Assembly: GCA_963724625.1 (NCBI GenBank)
Contig: CAVRVO010000001.1
Span: 62,001 to 126,000 of the forward strand
Length of the DNA: 64,000 bases
Source: DATBVX01 sp963724625
Lineage (GTDB): Bacteria > Pseudomonadota > Gammaproteobacteria > Steroidobacterales > Steroidobacteraceae
Reading direction: 5' to 3'
Shown one piece after another: positions 1-9,446 of this stretch. The translations under genes were made by a program, and so were the position numbers. Under the pieces are notes generated by a model. It ran no database searches. It saw only the letters and a list, made by a program, of their open reading frames with translations, and was not told the origin of the DNA. The stretch's first letter is position 1. Every line of letters begins with the position of its first letter.

Positions 1-657
1 GCGCCGCTCGACGCGCAGCTCCTTGAGCTTGCCGTTCGCATCGCGCATCTGCCACGGCGTCTCGCGGCCGGGATACATGTAGAGGATGCCCGTGTGACCT
101 GCAAAATCGTCCGGGCTTTGCGGATGTCCGCGACGCGCGAGGTAGGCGGGTGATGCGCACAGGACGAACCGATCGGTCACGAGTCGCCGGGCCGAGAGGG
201 TCGCGCTGTCGCGCAGCTGACCGAGGCGCACCGCGAGATCGAATCCGTCCTTGAGCAGATCGATGACGCGATCGCTGAAGGAGAGCTCGATCGTGAGGCG
301 CGCGTGACGATTCGCGAGCGCCGTGAGCACTGGGGCGACGTAGTGGCGGCCGAAGATGACCGGTGCGCTGACACGCAAGGTCCCCGCGGGCTCGCGCCGG
401 CCGTCGTCGAACACCGCCTCCGCGGCATCGAGCTCTGCGAGGGCACGCTTGCAGCGCTCGTAGTACGCCTGCCCCTGTTCGGTGAGGGTTTGTTTACGGG
501 TCGTGCGGTGAAAGAGACGCGTGCCGAGCCGACGCTCCAGTCGCGCGATCGACTTGGCAATCGCGGAGCGCGTGACGCGCATGCGCTCGGCGGCCAGGGC
601 AAAGCTCCCGGCGTCGGCTGCCTGCACGAAGACGTCGCAGGCAGCCGCGGAGCCCAC
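1..657 (-). CDS. LysR-family transcriptional regulator (C-terminus cut by window edge)
   Basis: DNA-binding regulator of the LysR family, probably controlling the divergent NmrA-like gene at 720. The N-terminus is a winged HTH (about residues 4-60: DVFVQAADAGSFALAAERM, then RSAIAKSIARLERRLG), followed by the start of the effector-binding domain with the family hallmark FDLAVRLGQLRDSATLSARR. The start is taken as GTG at 657-655, because an in-frame TGA lies two codons upstream; this gives an N-terminus a few residues shorter than usual. 219 codons are visible; family members are about 300 aa, so roughly 80 residues lie outside the window. The effector is unknown. Divergent LysR/oxidoreductase pairs are commonly autoregulated pairs, but no operator is recognisable here. 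Confidence 0.88.
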   Translation of the reverse strand, partial: MGSAAACDVFVQAADAGSFALAAERMRVTRSAIAKSIARLERRLGTRLFHRTTRKQTLTEQGQAYYERCKRALAELDAAEAVFDDGRREPAGTLRVSAPVIFGRHYVAPVLTALANRHARLTIELSFSDRVIDLLKDGFDLAVRLGQLRDSATLSARRLVTDRFVLCASPAYLARRGHPQSPDDFAGHTGILYMYPGRETPWQMRDANGKLKELRVERR

Positions 658-719
658 GATTCAATTTCCGCGTGCCGCTGCGCAGGCAGCGGTCGCAAGC
701 AAGACCAAGGAGATCTGAG

Positions 720-1684
720 ATGAGCAAGCAACGTGTGATTACTGTGTTCGGCGCCACGGGCGCCAGGGCGGTGGCTTGGCGCGCGCGATCCTGGCGGATC
801 CGAAGCGCGAATTCGCAGTGCGGGCAGTGACCCGCAAACCGGACGCCCCCAAGGCACGTGCACTCGCCGCGGAGGGTGCCGAGATTGTCGTGGCCGACAT
901 CGACGATGTGTCGAGTGTCGAGCGTGCGATGAAGGGCGCGCACGGCGCTTTCTGCGTCACCAATTTCTGGGAGCACTTCTCAGCTGAGAAAGAGTACGTG
1001 CAGGCCACCAACCTCGCCGAAGGCGCGCGACGCGCCGAGGTCGCGCATGTCATCTGGTCGACGCTCGAGGACACACGCGAAGTGTTTCCGGCCGACGGGA
1101 AGCGCATGCCGGTGCTCGGCGGTCATTACAACGTGCCGCACTTCGATGCCAAGGGCGAGGCGAACAAGGAATTCACCTCGCGCGGCCTTCCGGTCACGCT
1201 CTTCTACACCTCGTTCTACTGGGACAACTTCGTCCATTTCGGCATGGGGCCGAAGCCCGGGCCGGATGGTGAGTTGGCGTTCGCTTTTGATTTGGGCGAC
1301 GCGAAGTTGCCGGCGATTGCTGCCTCTGACATCGGTGGCGTTGCGTTCGGCCTCTTCAAGCAAGGCAAGGCCGCGATCGGTCGCTCCATCGCGATTGCGG
1401 GAGAGCACTTGAGCGGCAACGAGATGGCGGAGATCTTCACGCGCGTCCTTGGCCGCACCGTGCGTTACAACGCGGTAAGCCCTGAGACCTATCGCGGCTT
1501 TGGATTCCCGGGCGCGGACGATCTCGGCAACATGTTCCAGTTCAAGCGCGATTTCGAGCAGCGCTTCCGCGCGCCGCGCGACGTCGAGGCCGCGCGACGG
1601 CTGTTCCCGCAGCTGCAGAGCTTCGAGCAGTGGCTGCAAAAGAATCGTGAGGCGTTCGCGACTGAAACCGTCGCAGCGGCGTAG
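720..1684 (+). CDS. NmrA/HSCARG-like NAD(P)-binding protein, frameshifted near residue 15
   Basis: Rossmann-fold atypical short-chain dehydrogenase of the NmrA family, likely a NAD(P)H-binding redox sensor or reductase. The natural start is ATG 720, with AAGGAG at 707-712. The first 15 codons read MSKQRVITVFGATGA; then the frame breaks at about 764, where one C is missing from the GCC(C)AGG run. Restoring it gives the expected dinucleotide motif GATGAQGGGLARAIL and joins the long frame from 776 to the TAG at 1682. The restored length is 321 aa, normal for the family. The remainder is intact (ADIDDVSSVERAMKGAHGAF, then a YNVPHFDAKG segment). It is divergent from the LysR gene. Confidence 0.85.
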
Positions 1685-1742
1685 GTCTGTAGTGCCCGCG
1701 CGGGCTGCCCCAAGCTCCCGCGCGGTGCCGCCGACCGAGGTT

Positions 1743-2546
1743 TCAGCTCAGCGCAAGAAGATCGGGCGTTGCCAGCGCGATCAGCAACAACCCTGTCCCG
1801 ACGACGACGGCCCCGATGGCTCGCGCGACACGCTCACCGGCGGGTGCGACACGTTCGACGACGATGGCTGCGCCCACAACAGCCATCGCGCGAAGGTCCA
1901 TGACCCCAATGACCAGAAGGATTGCCATCAGAGCACCACAGCAGTGGCTGCAGTGGAGGCCGAGGCGCAGGCCGTGTCGCCAGGCCGTGCCAGCGTCGGC
2001 CGACAACGCACGGCCGGGCCCGGGTGCCTCCCGGCAGCACGCGAGGTGACGCGCCTTCCACGCGGTGAGTTGCAGGCAGCCAGCGATCAGGACGACCACA
2101 CCTACCGCGATCGGTACGGCGCGTGCCAGCCCCGGCCGCTGCATTTCGATCGTCGCCAGCGCGACGCCGAGCGCAAACGCGACCAGTCCGAACCCGGTCC
2201 AGACGACGAAGTAACCGACGCCCACGAGCGTGGTCAGCCGACCGAGACGTGTATCGCCCGCGCTGCCAACAGCCTGTCGGTAGCGCCACAGCATTGGGAC
2301 CAGGGACGGCAGCATCATCGCCACCATCATCACGACCCACATGCCAAGGAAAGACGCGGCAGCGCCCAGCCACGTCTGACCGGGCATCCGCATCCACGCC
2401 ATCGACATCGTCCAGCCGCCGGGCATCGGCATCTCGCCCATCGCCGACATGGATGCGCACCAGGCGATCGTCACCGCCGTGCTGGCAGCGAAGAGCAGCG
2501 CTGAGATGCCAAGAAATGCCTGCTGAGAGTTTCGCTCGGAAGCCAT
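1743..2546 (-). CDS. DUF2182 integral membrane protein
   Basis: 267-aa multi-span membrane protein of the DUF2182 family, described as predicted metal-binding integral membrane proteins of unknown function. Hydrophobic segments are seen at about residues 10-32, 60-85, 105-135, 140-160, 200-220 and 240-262. The signature MWVVMMVAMMLPSLVPM is Met-rich, and a Cys/His cluster (LHCSHCCGALMA) lies late in the protein, both consistent with metal binding. It lies 12 bp downstream of the DUF899 gene on the same strand, so the two probably form an operon. The DUF1326 partner often found with this family is absent. Confidence 0.8.
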   Translation of the reverse strand: MASERNSQQAFLGISALLFAASTAVTIAWCASMSAMGEMPMPGGWTMSMAWMRMPGQTWLGAAASFLGMWVVMMVAMMLPSLVPMLWRYRQAVGSAGDTRLGRLTTLVGVGYFVVWTGFGLVAFALGVALATIEMQRPGLARAVPIAVGVVVLIAGCLQLTAWKARHLACCREAPGPGRALSADAGTAWRHGLRLGLHCSHCCGALMAILLVIGVMDLRAMAVVGAAIVVERVAPAGERVARAIGAVVVGTGLLLIALATPDLLALS

Positions 2547-2558
2547 AGGTCGCGAGAC

Positions 2559-3323
2559 TCAGCGCTGGTCGTACTGGTCGTGACGGCGCAACCAATAGCC
2601 TTGCTCATTGCGCCCGAGAGGTGCGCGATCGAGCCACTGGTACATGCCCCAGAGGCCGTCGAGTCCGCGCGCATAGGTGGAGTAGGTGTGGTAAACGACG
2701 CCGTCCTCGATCGCGAACGTGCTCATTCCCGGCCGATCGCGCGTGAACGTGGGCGCGTCGACTCCGCATCCGGCCGCGATCTTTTTGACGAGCTCCGGTG
2801 GCTCTTTCGCGTCGATTGGATGGCTGTCGCGCTCGTAGTTGTATTCGACGCCTCCGGCGCGCTGTTGCTCCTCGGTGATCGAGACGTTGAAGTCGAAGTT
2901 GAATTCGCCGCCGAATGAGGACGCCCAGGGAAACGACCACCCCATGCGCCGCTTGTACGCCTGCAACTTCGCGAGCGGCGCCCGCGACACGGCCGAGAGC
3001 GTCACGTCGTGGTTTGCGAGGTGCACGGCGAATCCGTCGAACCCATCTGCGATCGACGAGCAGGAGGGACATCCGGCCTCGTAGTCGGGCCCAAACATGA
3101 AGTGGTAAACGAGGAGCTGCGAGCGCCCTCGGAAGAGGTCTTTCAGTGTGGCGCTACCCTCGTCGGTCTCGAATCGATACGCCTTGTCGATGCGAACCCA
3201 CGGCAGTTCCTGCCGGCGCCGCGCCAGCTCGTCGCTGCGGTGCGTGAGATCCTTCTCTGCCTTGAGCAGCTCCATCCGTGCCGTCAGCCACTCCTTACGT
3301 GTTCCGGTCATGTGCTTGGTCAT
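2559..3323 (-). CDS. DUF899 thioredoxin-like family protein
   Basis: 254-aa soluble protein of the DUF899 family, which has a thioredoxin-like fold and unknown function. Seen features are YHFMFGPDYEAGCPSCSS (CxxC-type cysteines at about residues 85-88), an FNFDFNVS segment, and the C-terminal WGMYQWLDRAPLGRNE that marks the family. The start at 3323 is supported by AGGAGA a few bases upstream; a second ATG four codons inside is less well placed. First gene of a likely two-gene operon with the DUF2182 protein, and divergent from the TPR/winged-helix regulator at 3431, which is a candidate controller. Confidence 0.85.
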   Translation of the reverse strand: MTKHMTGTRKEWLTARMELLKAEKDLTHRSDELARRRQELPWVRIDKAYRFETDEGSATLKDLFRGRSQLLVYHFMFGPDYEAGCPSCSSIADGFDGFAVHLANHDVTLSAVSRAPLAKLQAYKRRMGWSFPWASSFGGEFNFDFNVSITEEQQRAGGVEYNYERDSHPIDAKEPPELVKKIAAGCGVDAPTFTRDRPGMSTFAIEDGVVYHTYSTYARGLDGLWGMYQWLDRAPLGRNEQGYWLRRHDQYDQR

Positions 3324-3430
3324 CGCGATCTCCTGACTAGGTGTTGTAGGACGACCCGGTGGTCGTTGGTCATGCGGTAGATTAGGACCGGATATCGAAT
3401 AGTGAGAGTGACAAGTGTGACGGGATTCCG

Positions 3431-4651
3431 ATGGACTCGCTGATCACGGCAGCGGCGCGTGCCCTCGCGGCGGGTAATCCGCTCGGCGCATTGAAGCGGA
3501 TCGCGCTGCGCAATGACCCGCCGGCTCTCGCGCTTCGCGGCATCGCGATGGCCCAACTCGGCGACCTGCCTCGGGCGAAGCTGCTCCTGCGAAGTGCGGC
3601 GCGTGCCTTCGGTCCGAAAGAAGCGGTAGCCCGGGCGAGGTGCGTCGTCGCCGAGGCCGAGATCGCGCTCGCCTCGCGGGACCTCGGGTGGCCTGCGAAG
3701 GCGCTCGATACGGCACGAGCGACGCTCGAAAGCTACGGCGATCGGCCAAACGCAGCACACGCGCGGTACTTACAGGCCCGGCGCCTCCTCCTGATCGGGC
3801 GCATCGACGAGGCGGAGCGCACGCTCGCCGGGGTGGACCCCACACCTTTCCCTCCCGCGTTGCGGACCGCTCACGAACTGGTGCTCGCCGGCATCGCGAT
3901 GCGACGCCTCCGAATGAAGGTGGCGCGTGCGGCGCTCGCGCGCGCTGCGCAGGCCGCGCGCGATGCACGTATCCCTGCGCTGACGGCGGAGGTCGAAAGC
4001 GTGCGCCTGGTGCTGAACGCGCCCGCCGCGCGCCTGATTGCGAATGGCGAGGAGCGGCTTCTCCTGCTCGATGACGTCGAAGCGTTACTGGCGTCGAAGA
4101 CATTGGTAGTGGACGGCTGCCGTCATGTCGTGCGTCACGCGGGCACGGTGATCTCGCTCGCGAGGCGCCCGGTGTTGTTCGCGCTCGCGCGCGCGTTGGC
4201 CGCAGCGTGGCCGGGAGACGTACCGAGGGACACGCTCGTCGCGCGCGTATTCCGATTGAAGCTCGCCGATGAATCGCATCGCGCGCGGTTGCGAGTCGAA
4301 ATCGGGCGGCTTCGCAAGCTGCTTGGGACGCTGGCCGACGTGAGCGCGACGAAGCGAGGTTTTGCGCTGGCGCCGCGCCGCGCACGCGAGGTCGTCGTCC
4401 TGGCGCTGCCGGTCGAGGAACAGGATGCAGCGGTGCTCGCGTTGCTCGCCGACGGTGAATCGTGGTCGAGCTCGGCCCTTGCGCTTGCGCTTGGAACGAG
4501 CCAGCGCACCGTGCAGCGGGCGCTCGACTCGCTTGCGGCAGCGGGCAAGGTGCAGCCGTCCGGGCGCGGGCGAGCTCGTCGCTGGCGACCTGCGCCGGTG
4601 CCGGGATTCACGACGAGCTTGTTACTCCCGGCTCCTCAGCTGATTGACTAG
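3431..4651 (+). CDS. TPR and winged-helix transcriptional regulator
   Basis: 406-aa protein without signal peptide or membrane segments. The first ~200 residues are alpha-helical Ala/Leu/Arg-rich repeats of TPR type (LRGIAMAQLGDLPRAKLLLRS and similar). The middle (about 205-320) resembles an OmpR/BTAD-like winged helix (RDTLVARVFRLKLADESHRA, then RLRVEIGRLRKLLGTLADV). A second small HTH sits near the end (WSSSALALALGTSQRTVQRA, about 350-372). This architecture fits a one-component regulator. Target and ligand are unknown; the divergent DUF899/DUF2182 pair is the obvious candidate. Very high GC and strong antisense ORFs reflect codon bias only. Confidence 0.7.
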   Translation: MDSLITAAARALAAGNPLGALKRIALRNDPPALALRGIAMAQLGDLPRAKLLLRSAARAFGPKEAVARARCVVAEAEIALASRDLGWPAKALDTARATLESYGDRPNAAHARYLQARRLLLIGRIDEAERTLAGVDPTPFPPALRTAHELVLAGIAMRRLRMKVARAALARAAQAARDARIPALTAEVESVRLVLNAPAARLIANGEERLLLLDDVEALLASKTLVVDGCRHVVRHAGTVISLARRPVLFALARALAAAWPGDVPRDTLVARVFRLKLADESHRARLRVEIGRLRKLLGTLADVSATKRGFALAPRRAREVVVLALPVEEQDAAVLALLADGESWSSSALALALGTSQRTVQRALDSLAAAGKVQPSGRGRARRWRPAPVPGFTTSLLLPAPQLID

Positions 4652-4689
4652 GATGGAACTCCGCTAATTGCCCCAGGTCAGGTGAAAAC

Positions 4690-5323
4690 ATGCGTAGTTC
4701 AAAGGCCGAAATCGTCCGCGAGTACGGTCCCTTTCCGGGTGCCGACAACGTGGGTGGCGTTACTTACGACGGTCAGAACGTCTGGTTTGCTGCCGGAGAC
4801 AAGTTGAACGCCTTCGATCCTGCGAGCGGGAAGACGCTGCGCTCGATCGATGTCGCCGCGCATGCAGGAACGGCCTTCGACGGTGAGCACCTGTTTCAGA
4901 TCGCCGAGAATCGCATCCAGAAGATCGATCCGAAGACCGGTCGTGTGCTCGCCACGATCCCCGCGCCCGGCGGTGGCAGTGACTCCGGGCTCACGTGGGC
5001 CGAAGGGACGCTCTGGGTCGGCCAACATCGGGACCGCAAGATCCATCAAGTCGATCCCGAGACGGGAGCGATTCTTCGCACCATCGAGTCCAGCCGCTTC
5101 GTCACCGGCGTCACCTGGATCGACGGCGAGCTCTGGCATGGCACCTGGGAGAATGACGAGAGCGAATTGAGGCGAGTCGATCCGCAAACCGGAGAGGTCC
5201 TGGAGAGTCTCCGAGATGCCTCCCGGTGTGGGCGTTTCGGGGCTCGAGTCTGATGGTGGCGATCGGTTCTTCTGCGGCGGAGGAAAGAGCGGGAAGGTGA
5301 GGGCCGTCCGTCGCCCCAAGTGA
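4690..5323 (+). CDS. Glutamine cyclotransferase-like beta-propeller protein, frameshifted near the 3' end
   Basis: Cytoplasmic beta-propeller of about 210 aa with repeated blades such as GGVTYDGQNVWFAAGDKLNAF, KIDPKTGRVLATI, QVDPETGAILRTI and RVDPQTGEVLESL, as in glutamine-cyclotransferase-like or PQQ-like repeat proteins. There is no signal peptide, so a periplasmic cyclase role is doubtful. The annotated frame ends early at 5253. One extra C at 5211/5212 explains this: without it, LESL is followed by EMPPGVGVSGLESDGGDRFF and the protein runs to a TGA at 5321-5323 with a conserved-looking tail ending RAVRRPK. The ligand is unknown. Confidence 0.72.
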
Positions 5324-5411
5324 AGTTTCGATGAATCAAGCTTAACCGCGGGGCGTTTGTCAGGTGACGTATCCTAGCGGCCTGATCGCTACGGCATCGA
5401 AAGGAGGATCC

Positions 5412-5693
5412 ATGCGCGCATCAGCACTGCCTCACGCTCTGTTCTCCCTTCTCATTCTCTTGGTCGCCACCGTTGCGCTACCCGCTCACGCGGCCACGCC
5501 GCCGAGTGATGAAGCGATGGTCACTTGCAAGGATGGCGCTACCTCCAAGGCCGGCCAAGGCGCCTGCAGTCACCATGGTGGTGTCGCGCCGGCGACCGCA
5601 AAGTGCAAGGACGGCACCGACTGGTACAGCAAGGAGCACAGCGGCGCCTGCTCGAAGCACGGCGGCGTCGACAAGTGGCTCGACGACAAGTAA
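5412..5693 (+). CDS. DUF3761 small secreted cysteine-rich protein
   Basis: 93-aa precursor. The start at 5412 is fixed by a near-perfect Shine-Dalgarno (AAGGAGG at 5401-5407). Residues 1-27 are a Sec signal peptide ending ALPAHA. The mature part has two repeats of the DUF3761 type (CKDGATSKAGQGACSHHGGV, then CKDGTDWYSKEHSGACSKHG), giving four conserved cysteines that probably form disulfides in the periplasm. Function unknown. Monocistronic as far as can be seen. Confidence 0.85.
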   Translation: MRASALPHALFSLLILLVATVALPAHAATPPSDEAMVTCKDGATSKAGQGACSHHGGVAPATAKCKDGTDWYSKEHSGACSKHGGVDKWLDDK

Positions 5694-5871
5694 CGGACCT
5701 ACAACCAGGCGAACGCCTCAGCTAGGCCGTGCCGCCTCGTACCTCGCGCCGGGCAATCGACGCGACGTAGCCCCAAGGTCCCATTGTCAGTAATGTCAGC
5801 TGCGACCGATCATGCCGCTGTAATCTTCATCGGCAGCGACAGGGAGTCAGCGTCTGCCGAGACGTAACGTC

Positions 5872-6429
5872 ATGGATGAGCAAAACGAAACCGCAAGACA
5901 GCAGCAGACGGTCGAACTGGAAGCCAGGCTCTATAGAGCTGTCGGGGAGTTTCTGCTTGCGTTCGGCGATGCCGAGGCATGGACTCACGCGTGCATTGCG
6001 CTGCTATGCGAGGAGCCACGGTTGCAGTGGGTTAGCGGCGGATGGGACTTCGAGCGACGCCGTGCCTTCTTAGTAGGGCTCGCAGAACAGCGAATAGTGC
6101 CTAGAGCCTTGCAGCAGGATTGGCTGCACGCTTGGTTACGCGCACAAGTGCTGGCGCGCAAGAGAGACTCCATGGCGCATGGCGGGCTCGCAAGCAGTGG
6201 CGACATGGGCAAACCATTCGAACAGAGGATCAGCGTCACTTCCTTCCGACAATTGCTTCGTGACCCCGCCAAGACCAGCAAATTGCTCGGCGAAATCGAA
6301 CTGCACATTCACGAGACCCGAACCCTCGTTCGAGATATCGCCGAGCTGTCGCGTCGCATTGCCGCTTGTTCCCTCCAACACTCACCGTCGGCACGCGTGC
6401 CCTCTGGTCCCGTAGCCGCCCGATCGTAA
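5872..6429 (+). CDS. Hypothetical protein with a HEPN-like Rx4H motif
   Basis: 185-aa protein of unknown function, with no signal peptide or membrane segment and largely helical in appearance. I do not recognise the family. The feature of note is RKRDSMAHG at about residues 96-104, where R98 and H103 match the Rx4-6H pattern of HEPN-type nucleases and their relatives. No minimal nucleotidyltransferase (MNT) or other antitoxin-like gene is adjacent; the neighbour is a convergent GGDEF-EAL gene. The last ~20 residues are low complexity and could be outside the folded domain. The HEPN assignment is an inference from one motif only. Confidence 0.5.
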   Translation: MDEQNETARQQQTVELEARLYRAVGEFLLAFGDAEAWTHACIALLCEEPRLQWVSGGWDFERRRAFLVGLAEQRIVPRALQQDWLHAWLRAQVLARKRDSMAHGGLASSGDMGKPFEQRISVTSFRQLLRDPAKTSKLLGEIELHIHETRTLVRDIAELSRRIAACSLQHSPSARVPSGPVAARS

Positions 6430-6520
6430 GCGCGCATACGATCCTCACGACCCGGCGGCACGGAGCGCTGGACCTGTGTACGAGTTCTCGAGTCGCGGTC
6501 GTAGAAAGGCGAGGTCCAAG

Positions 6521-9355
6521 TCAGGCCGCGCCAGCGACCTTCGTGAGCGCGCGGAAGCGTCCGGTCGGCGAAAGGTCTTCGCGGCCCGACATGGAATTCC
6601 AAAGCTCGTTGCGTTTCGCCACGAACGGGCTCGTCGATAGCTCCGCGAGGGTTCCGGACTTCGCAAACAGGAAGCCTTGTCCGGCGACACATCCGAGCTT
6701 CAGAAGCGCGTCGATCTGTGGTTCCAGCTCGATTCCCTCGGCCACGGTGTCGAGCCCCAGCGTCTCGCTGAGCGTGATCACCGCGCGCGCGAGTTCCGGC
6801 CCGGTGGAGGAGTTGGTCAGGCGGGCAACGAACGAGCGATCGATCTTGAGAATATCGATTGGAAAGCGGTGCAGGTATGACAGTGACGAGTAGCCCGTGC
6901 CGAAATCGTCGATCGCCAGCCGCACGCCGAGCGCCTTCAATTCCTGCAGTCGGGCCAGGTTGGTCTCGGTGTTGTGCATGATCGTGCTTTCGGTCAGCTC
7001 GATCACGAGATTGCCGGGCTCGAGCCCCGAATCCTTCAGGACGTGCGCCACGTCCCGCGCCAGGTCGCCATTCTGAAGGTGTCGACTCGAAATATTGACG
7101 GCGACGCGAAGCCCTTCGCCACCGGCGACGACGCTGCGCCAGGCACGCACATCGCGGCACGCCCGCCCCAGCACCCAGCGTCCGAGCTTGATGATCTGAC
7201 CGCATTCCTCGGCGATCTGGATGAATCGGCCGGGTAGCAACACGCCGAGTTCCGGGTGCTTCCAGCGCACGAGCGCCTCCACTCCCAGCAGGCTCCGCGT
7301 GCCGAGATCGACGATCGGCTGGTACTCGACGAAAAACTCTTCGTTGGCGATGGCCCGGGCGATGTCGGCGACCAGGCGCGTCTTCTCCTGGAGCATCTCG
7401 TGCATGAGCGGCTCGAACGTGAGGAAGCGGTTCTTGCCCGCAGCCTTCGCAAAGTACATCGCGGTATCGGCCTTGCTCAGCAGTGCCTCGGCGCTTGCTT
7501 CCTGGGTCGAGAACGCCACCCCAATGCTGGCCGAGACGCGAACTTCGGCCGCGTTGAGAATGAACGGTTGGTCGAGCTTCTCGATCAAGGAGGCGGCGAG
7601 GCGCTCGACCTCGCCTGTGGTGGAAATTGCCTCGAGCAGGATGGCAAATTCATCACCGCCCAGGCGCGCAACGGTGTCCGAGAAACGCGTCGACTTCACG
7701 AGCCGCTGCGCGACCGCTTGCAGCAGGCGGTCGCCGGCGTCGTGGCCGAGCGAGTCATTCACGTTCTTGAAGTTGTCGAGGTCAACGAACATCACCGCCA
7801 GCTGCTGGCGTCCTCGATTCGCGAGCGTCAAGGCGTGCTGCACGCGGTCGCGGAACAGTCCCCGGTTCGCGAGCATCGTCAGGGAGTCGTGAAACGCCAG
7901 CTGCCGCAATTGCTCTTCCAGTGCCTTGCGCTCGGTGATGTCACGGAAGTTGAGCGCGAGTCCCTGCACTGCCGGATCGTTCGCCAGGTTGCTGCCGACG
8001 ATTTCGAGCACGCAGCGATCGCGACCGCGTTCGATGCGCATTTCAACCGGGCCGACGGCTTCGCCGGACGATCCAGCAACCTCGCCGAGGAAAGCTCTCA
8101 GGCGCTCAGCGTCATCGCCCTTCCAGATGTCGAACAGGCTCTTACCGACGACGGCTTCCGGCTTGAGACCGAGCGTGCGCTCGGAAGCCGGAGATACAAA
8201 GAGGAGTGAGCCGTCGACGGCGACGGTCATGATGACGTCCGAGGCATTGGCGATCAGGGAAGCGTAGCGGTCCTCGACCATACGTGCCGCGCGTTGCTCG
8301 CGGATCAAGGCGTCGTCGCGCAGTACCAATGCCTGGCGCACCATCACGAGCAACGCAAGCCCGAACACGACAATGGTCATCACGGTCGCCGGGCTGCCAA
8401 TCTCGCCGCGCGTGAAGGACACGAGCACCAGGAACGCGGTCAGCATCGATGCGTAGGGCAGCGATTGAGCCAGCGGTAGCGAGCTGCTCGATGCGGTCCC
8501 GGACGGCGTGGCGGAAAGGCGCATGTGCTCGCGTCCGGCGGCGGCCATCGGTACATAACAGGCGACGTACAGCACGTCCTGCAGGTCGCCTGACAGATAG
8601 CTTCCACCGATCTTCGCGACTGACCACAGGATGTCGCCGAGGAACATGGTCGCGAATCCAACCGAGAGCAGGAGCGGAACGCGGCGCCCGACGGCGTTGC
8701 CCGCGCCTGCCAGGAGCAGCACACCGAGCATCAGCACCAGGATGCAACTCAGCGCAATGTAGGTCTGGCTCAGCGCATTCTTGAGCACGTCGACTTCGCC
8801 GTTCGACGCGGCCGGGTGGATGATGAGGAACCAGAAGAACGCGCCGAAGCCAACCACGAGGATCGCGGCGTCGATCAGGAACTGTGTCCAGCGAACTCTC
8901 ACGGCCGCGGCCCGGATCATGAGGGTTACAGCCACGCCCAGGAATGCATAGAAGGCGAGGTAGAAAAAGTCGGAAGGTCCGGGGAACGGGTCCCGGCCGT
9001 GCAGCCAGGCGTTGACGCCGATAGTGGTGCCCATGAAGTACATGGCGATCGCCATCGACAGGCAGCCCCAGGCTATTCGCGAGGTGCCCGGTGCCATCTG
9101 GCGCGTCGCAGCGATGGTGACGATCAATGCGGCGAGGCAGGCGGGGGCGTCAGCCAACAGGCCGACGTAATGCCTTACGCGGTCGCCGCCGAACCCCGTC
9201 AGCATCCAGACCACGCAAATGGTGACGTAGATCACAAGCCCGATGCAGAGCGTGTTGATCCATCCCGGCGAGCCGGAGGCGCTATTGTTTTGCGTAGATC
9301 CTGCTGAAACGGCCACCTGCGGCACCCGCAACTGTTTTGTCCAAGTGGATCTCAT
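6521..9355 (-). CDS. Membrane-bound PAS-GGDEF-EAL cyclic-di-GMP enzyme
   Basis: 944-aa protein that would make and/or degrade cyclic di-GMP. An N-terminal membrane region with about eight or nine hydrophobic helices (residues ~35-340, including WFLIIHPA and ILVLMLGVLLLAGAG) is followed by a PAS domain (~355-480: YASLIANASDVIMTVAVDGS), then GGDEF (intact GGDEF at 566-570), then EAL (EAL at 693-695, DDFGTGYSSL and KIDRSFVARL intact). Both catalytic signatures are present, so either activity is possible; which dominates cannot be read from sequence. It is convergent with the gene at 5872 and upstream of nothing co-directional within 90 bp. Confidence 0.92.
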   Translation of the reverse strand: MRSTWTKQLRVPQVAVSAGSTQNNSASGSPGWINTLCIGLVIYVTICVVWMLTGFGGDRVRHYVGLLADAPACLAALIVTIAATRQMAPGTSRIAWGCLSMAIAMYFMGTTIGVNAWLHGRDPFPGPSDFFYLAFYAFLGVAVTLMIRAAAVRVRWTQFLIDAAILVVGFGAFFWFLIIHPAASNGEVDVLKNALSQTYIALSCILVLMLGVLLLAGAGNAVGRRVPLLLSVGFATMFLGDILWSVAKIGGSYLSGDLQDVLYVACYVPMAAAGREHMRLSATPSGTASSSSLPLAQSLPYASMLTAFLVLVSFTRGEIGSPATVMTIVVFGLALLVMVRQALVLRDDALIREQRAARMVEDRYASLIANASDVIMTVAVDGSLLFVSPASERTLGLKPEAVVGKSLFDIWKGDDAERLRAFLGEVAGSSGEAVGPVEMRIERGRDRCVLEIVGSNLANDPAVQGLALNFRDITERKALEEQLRQLAFHDSLTMLANRGLFRDRVQHALTLANRGRQQLAVMFVDLDNFKNVNDSLGHDAGDRLLQAVAQRLVKSTRFSDTVARLGGDEFAILLEAISTTGEVERLAASLIEKLDQPFILNAAEVRVSASIGVAFSTQEASAEALLSKADTAMYFAKAAGKNRFLTFEPLMHEMLQEKTRLVADIARAIANEEFFVEYQPIVDLGTRSLLGVEALVRWKHPELGVLLPGRFIQIAEECGQIIKLGRWVLGRACRDVRAWRSVVAGGEGLRVAVNISSRHLQNGDLARDVAHVLKDSGLEPGNLVIELTESTIMHNTETNLARLQELKALGVRLAIDDFGTGYSSLSYLHRFPIDILKIDRSFVARLTNSSTGPELARAVITLSETLGLDTVAEGIELEPQIDALLKLGCVAGQGFLFAKSGTLAELSTSPFVAKRNELWNSMSGREDLSPTGRFRALTKVAGAA

Positions 9356-9446
9356 TCCAAGCCGTGCGACTTATTCGGGTCGCAGAATGAGTTGTCCCGG
9401 CCCGACTGGCAAGAAAGCTAATGGCGGGTTGGGATGCAGGTCTCGC

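Noticed and set aside
1692..1703. GCCCGCGCGGGC palindrome after the NmrA-like gene
   Set aside because: Could be part of a terminator but has no loop or T-run; left unannotated as a terminator.
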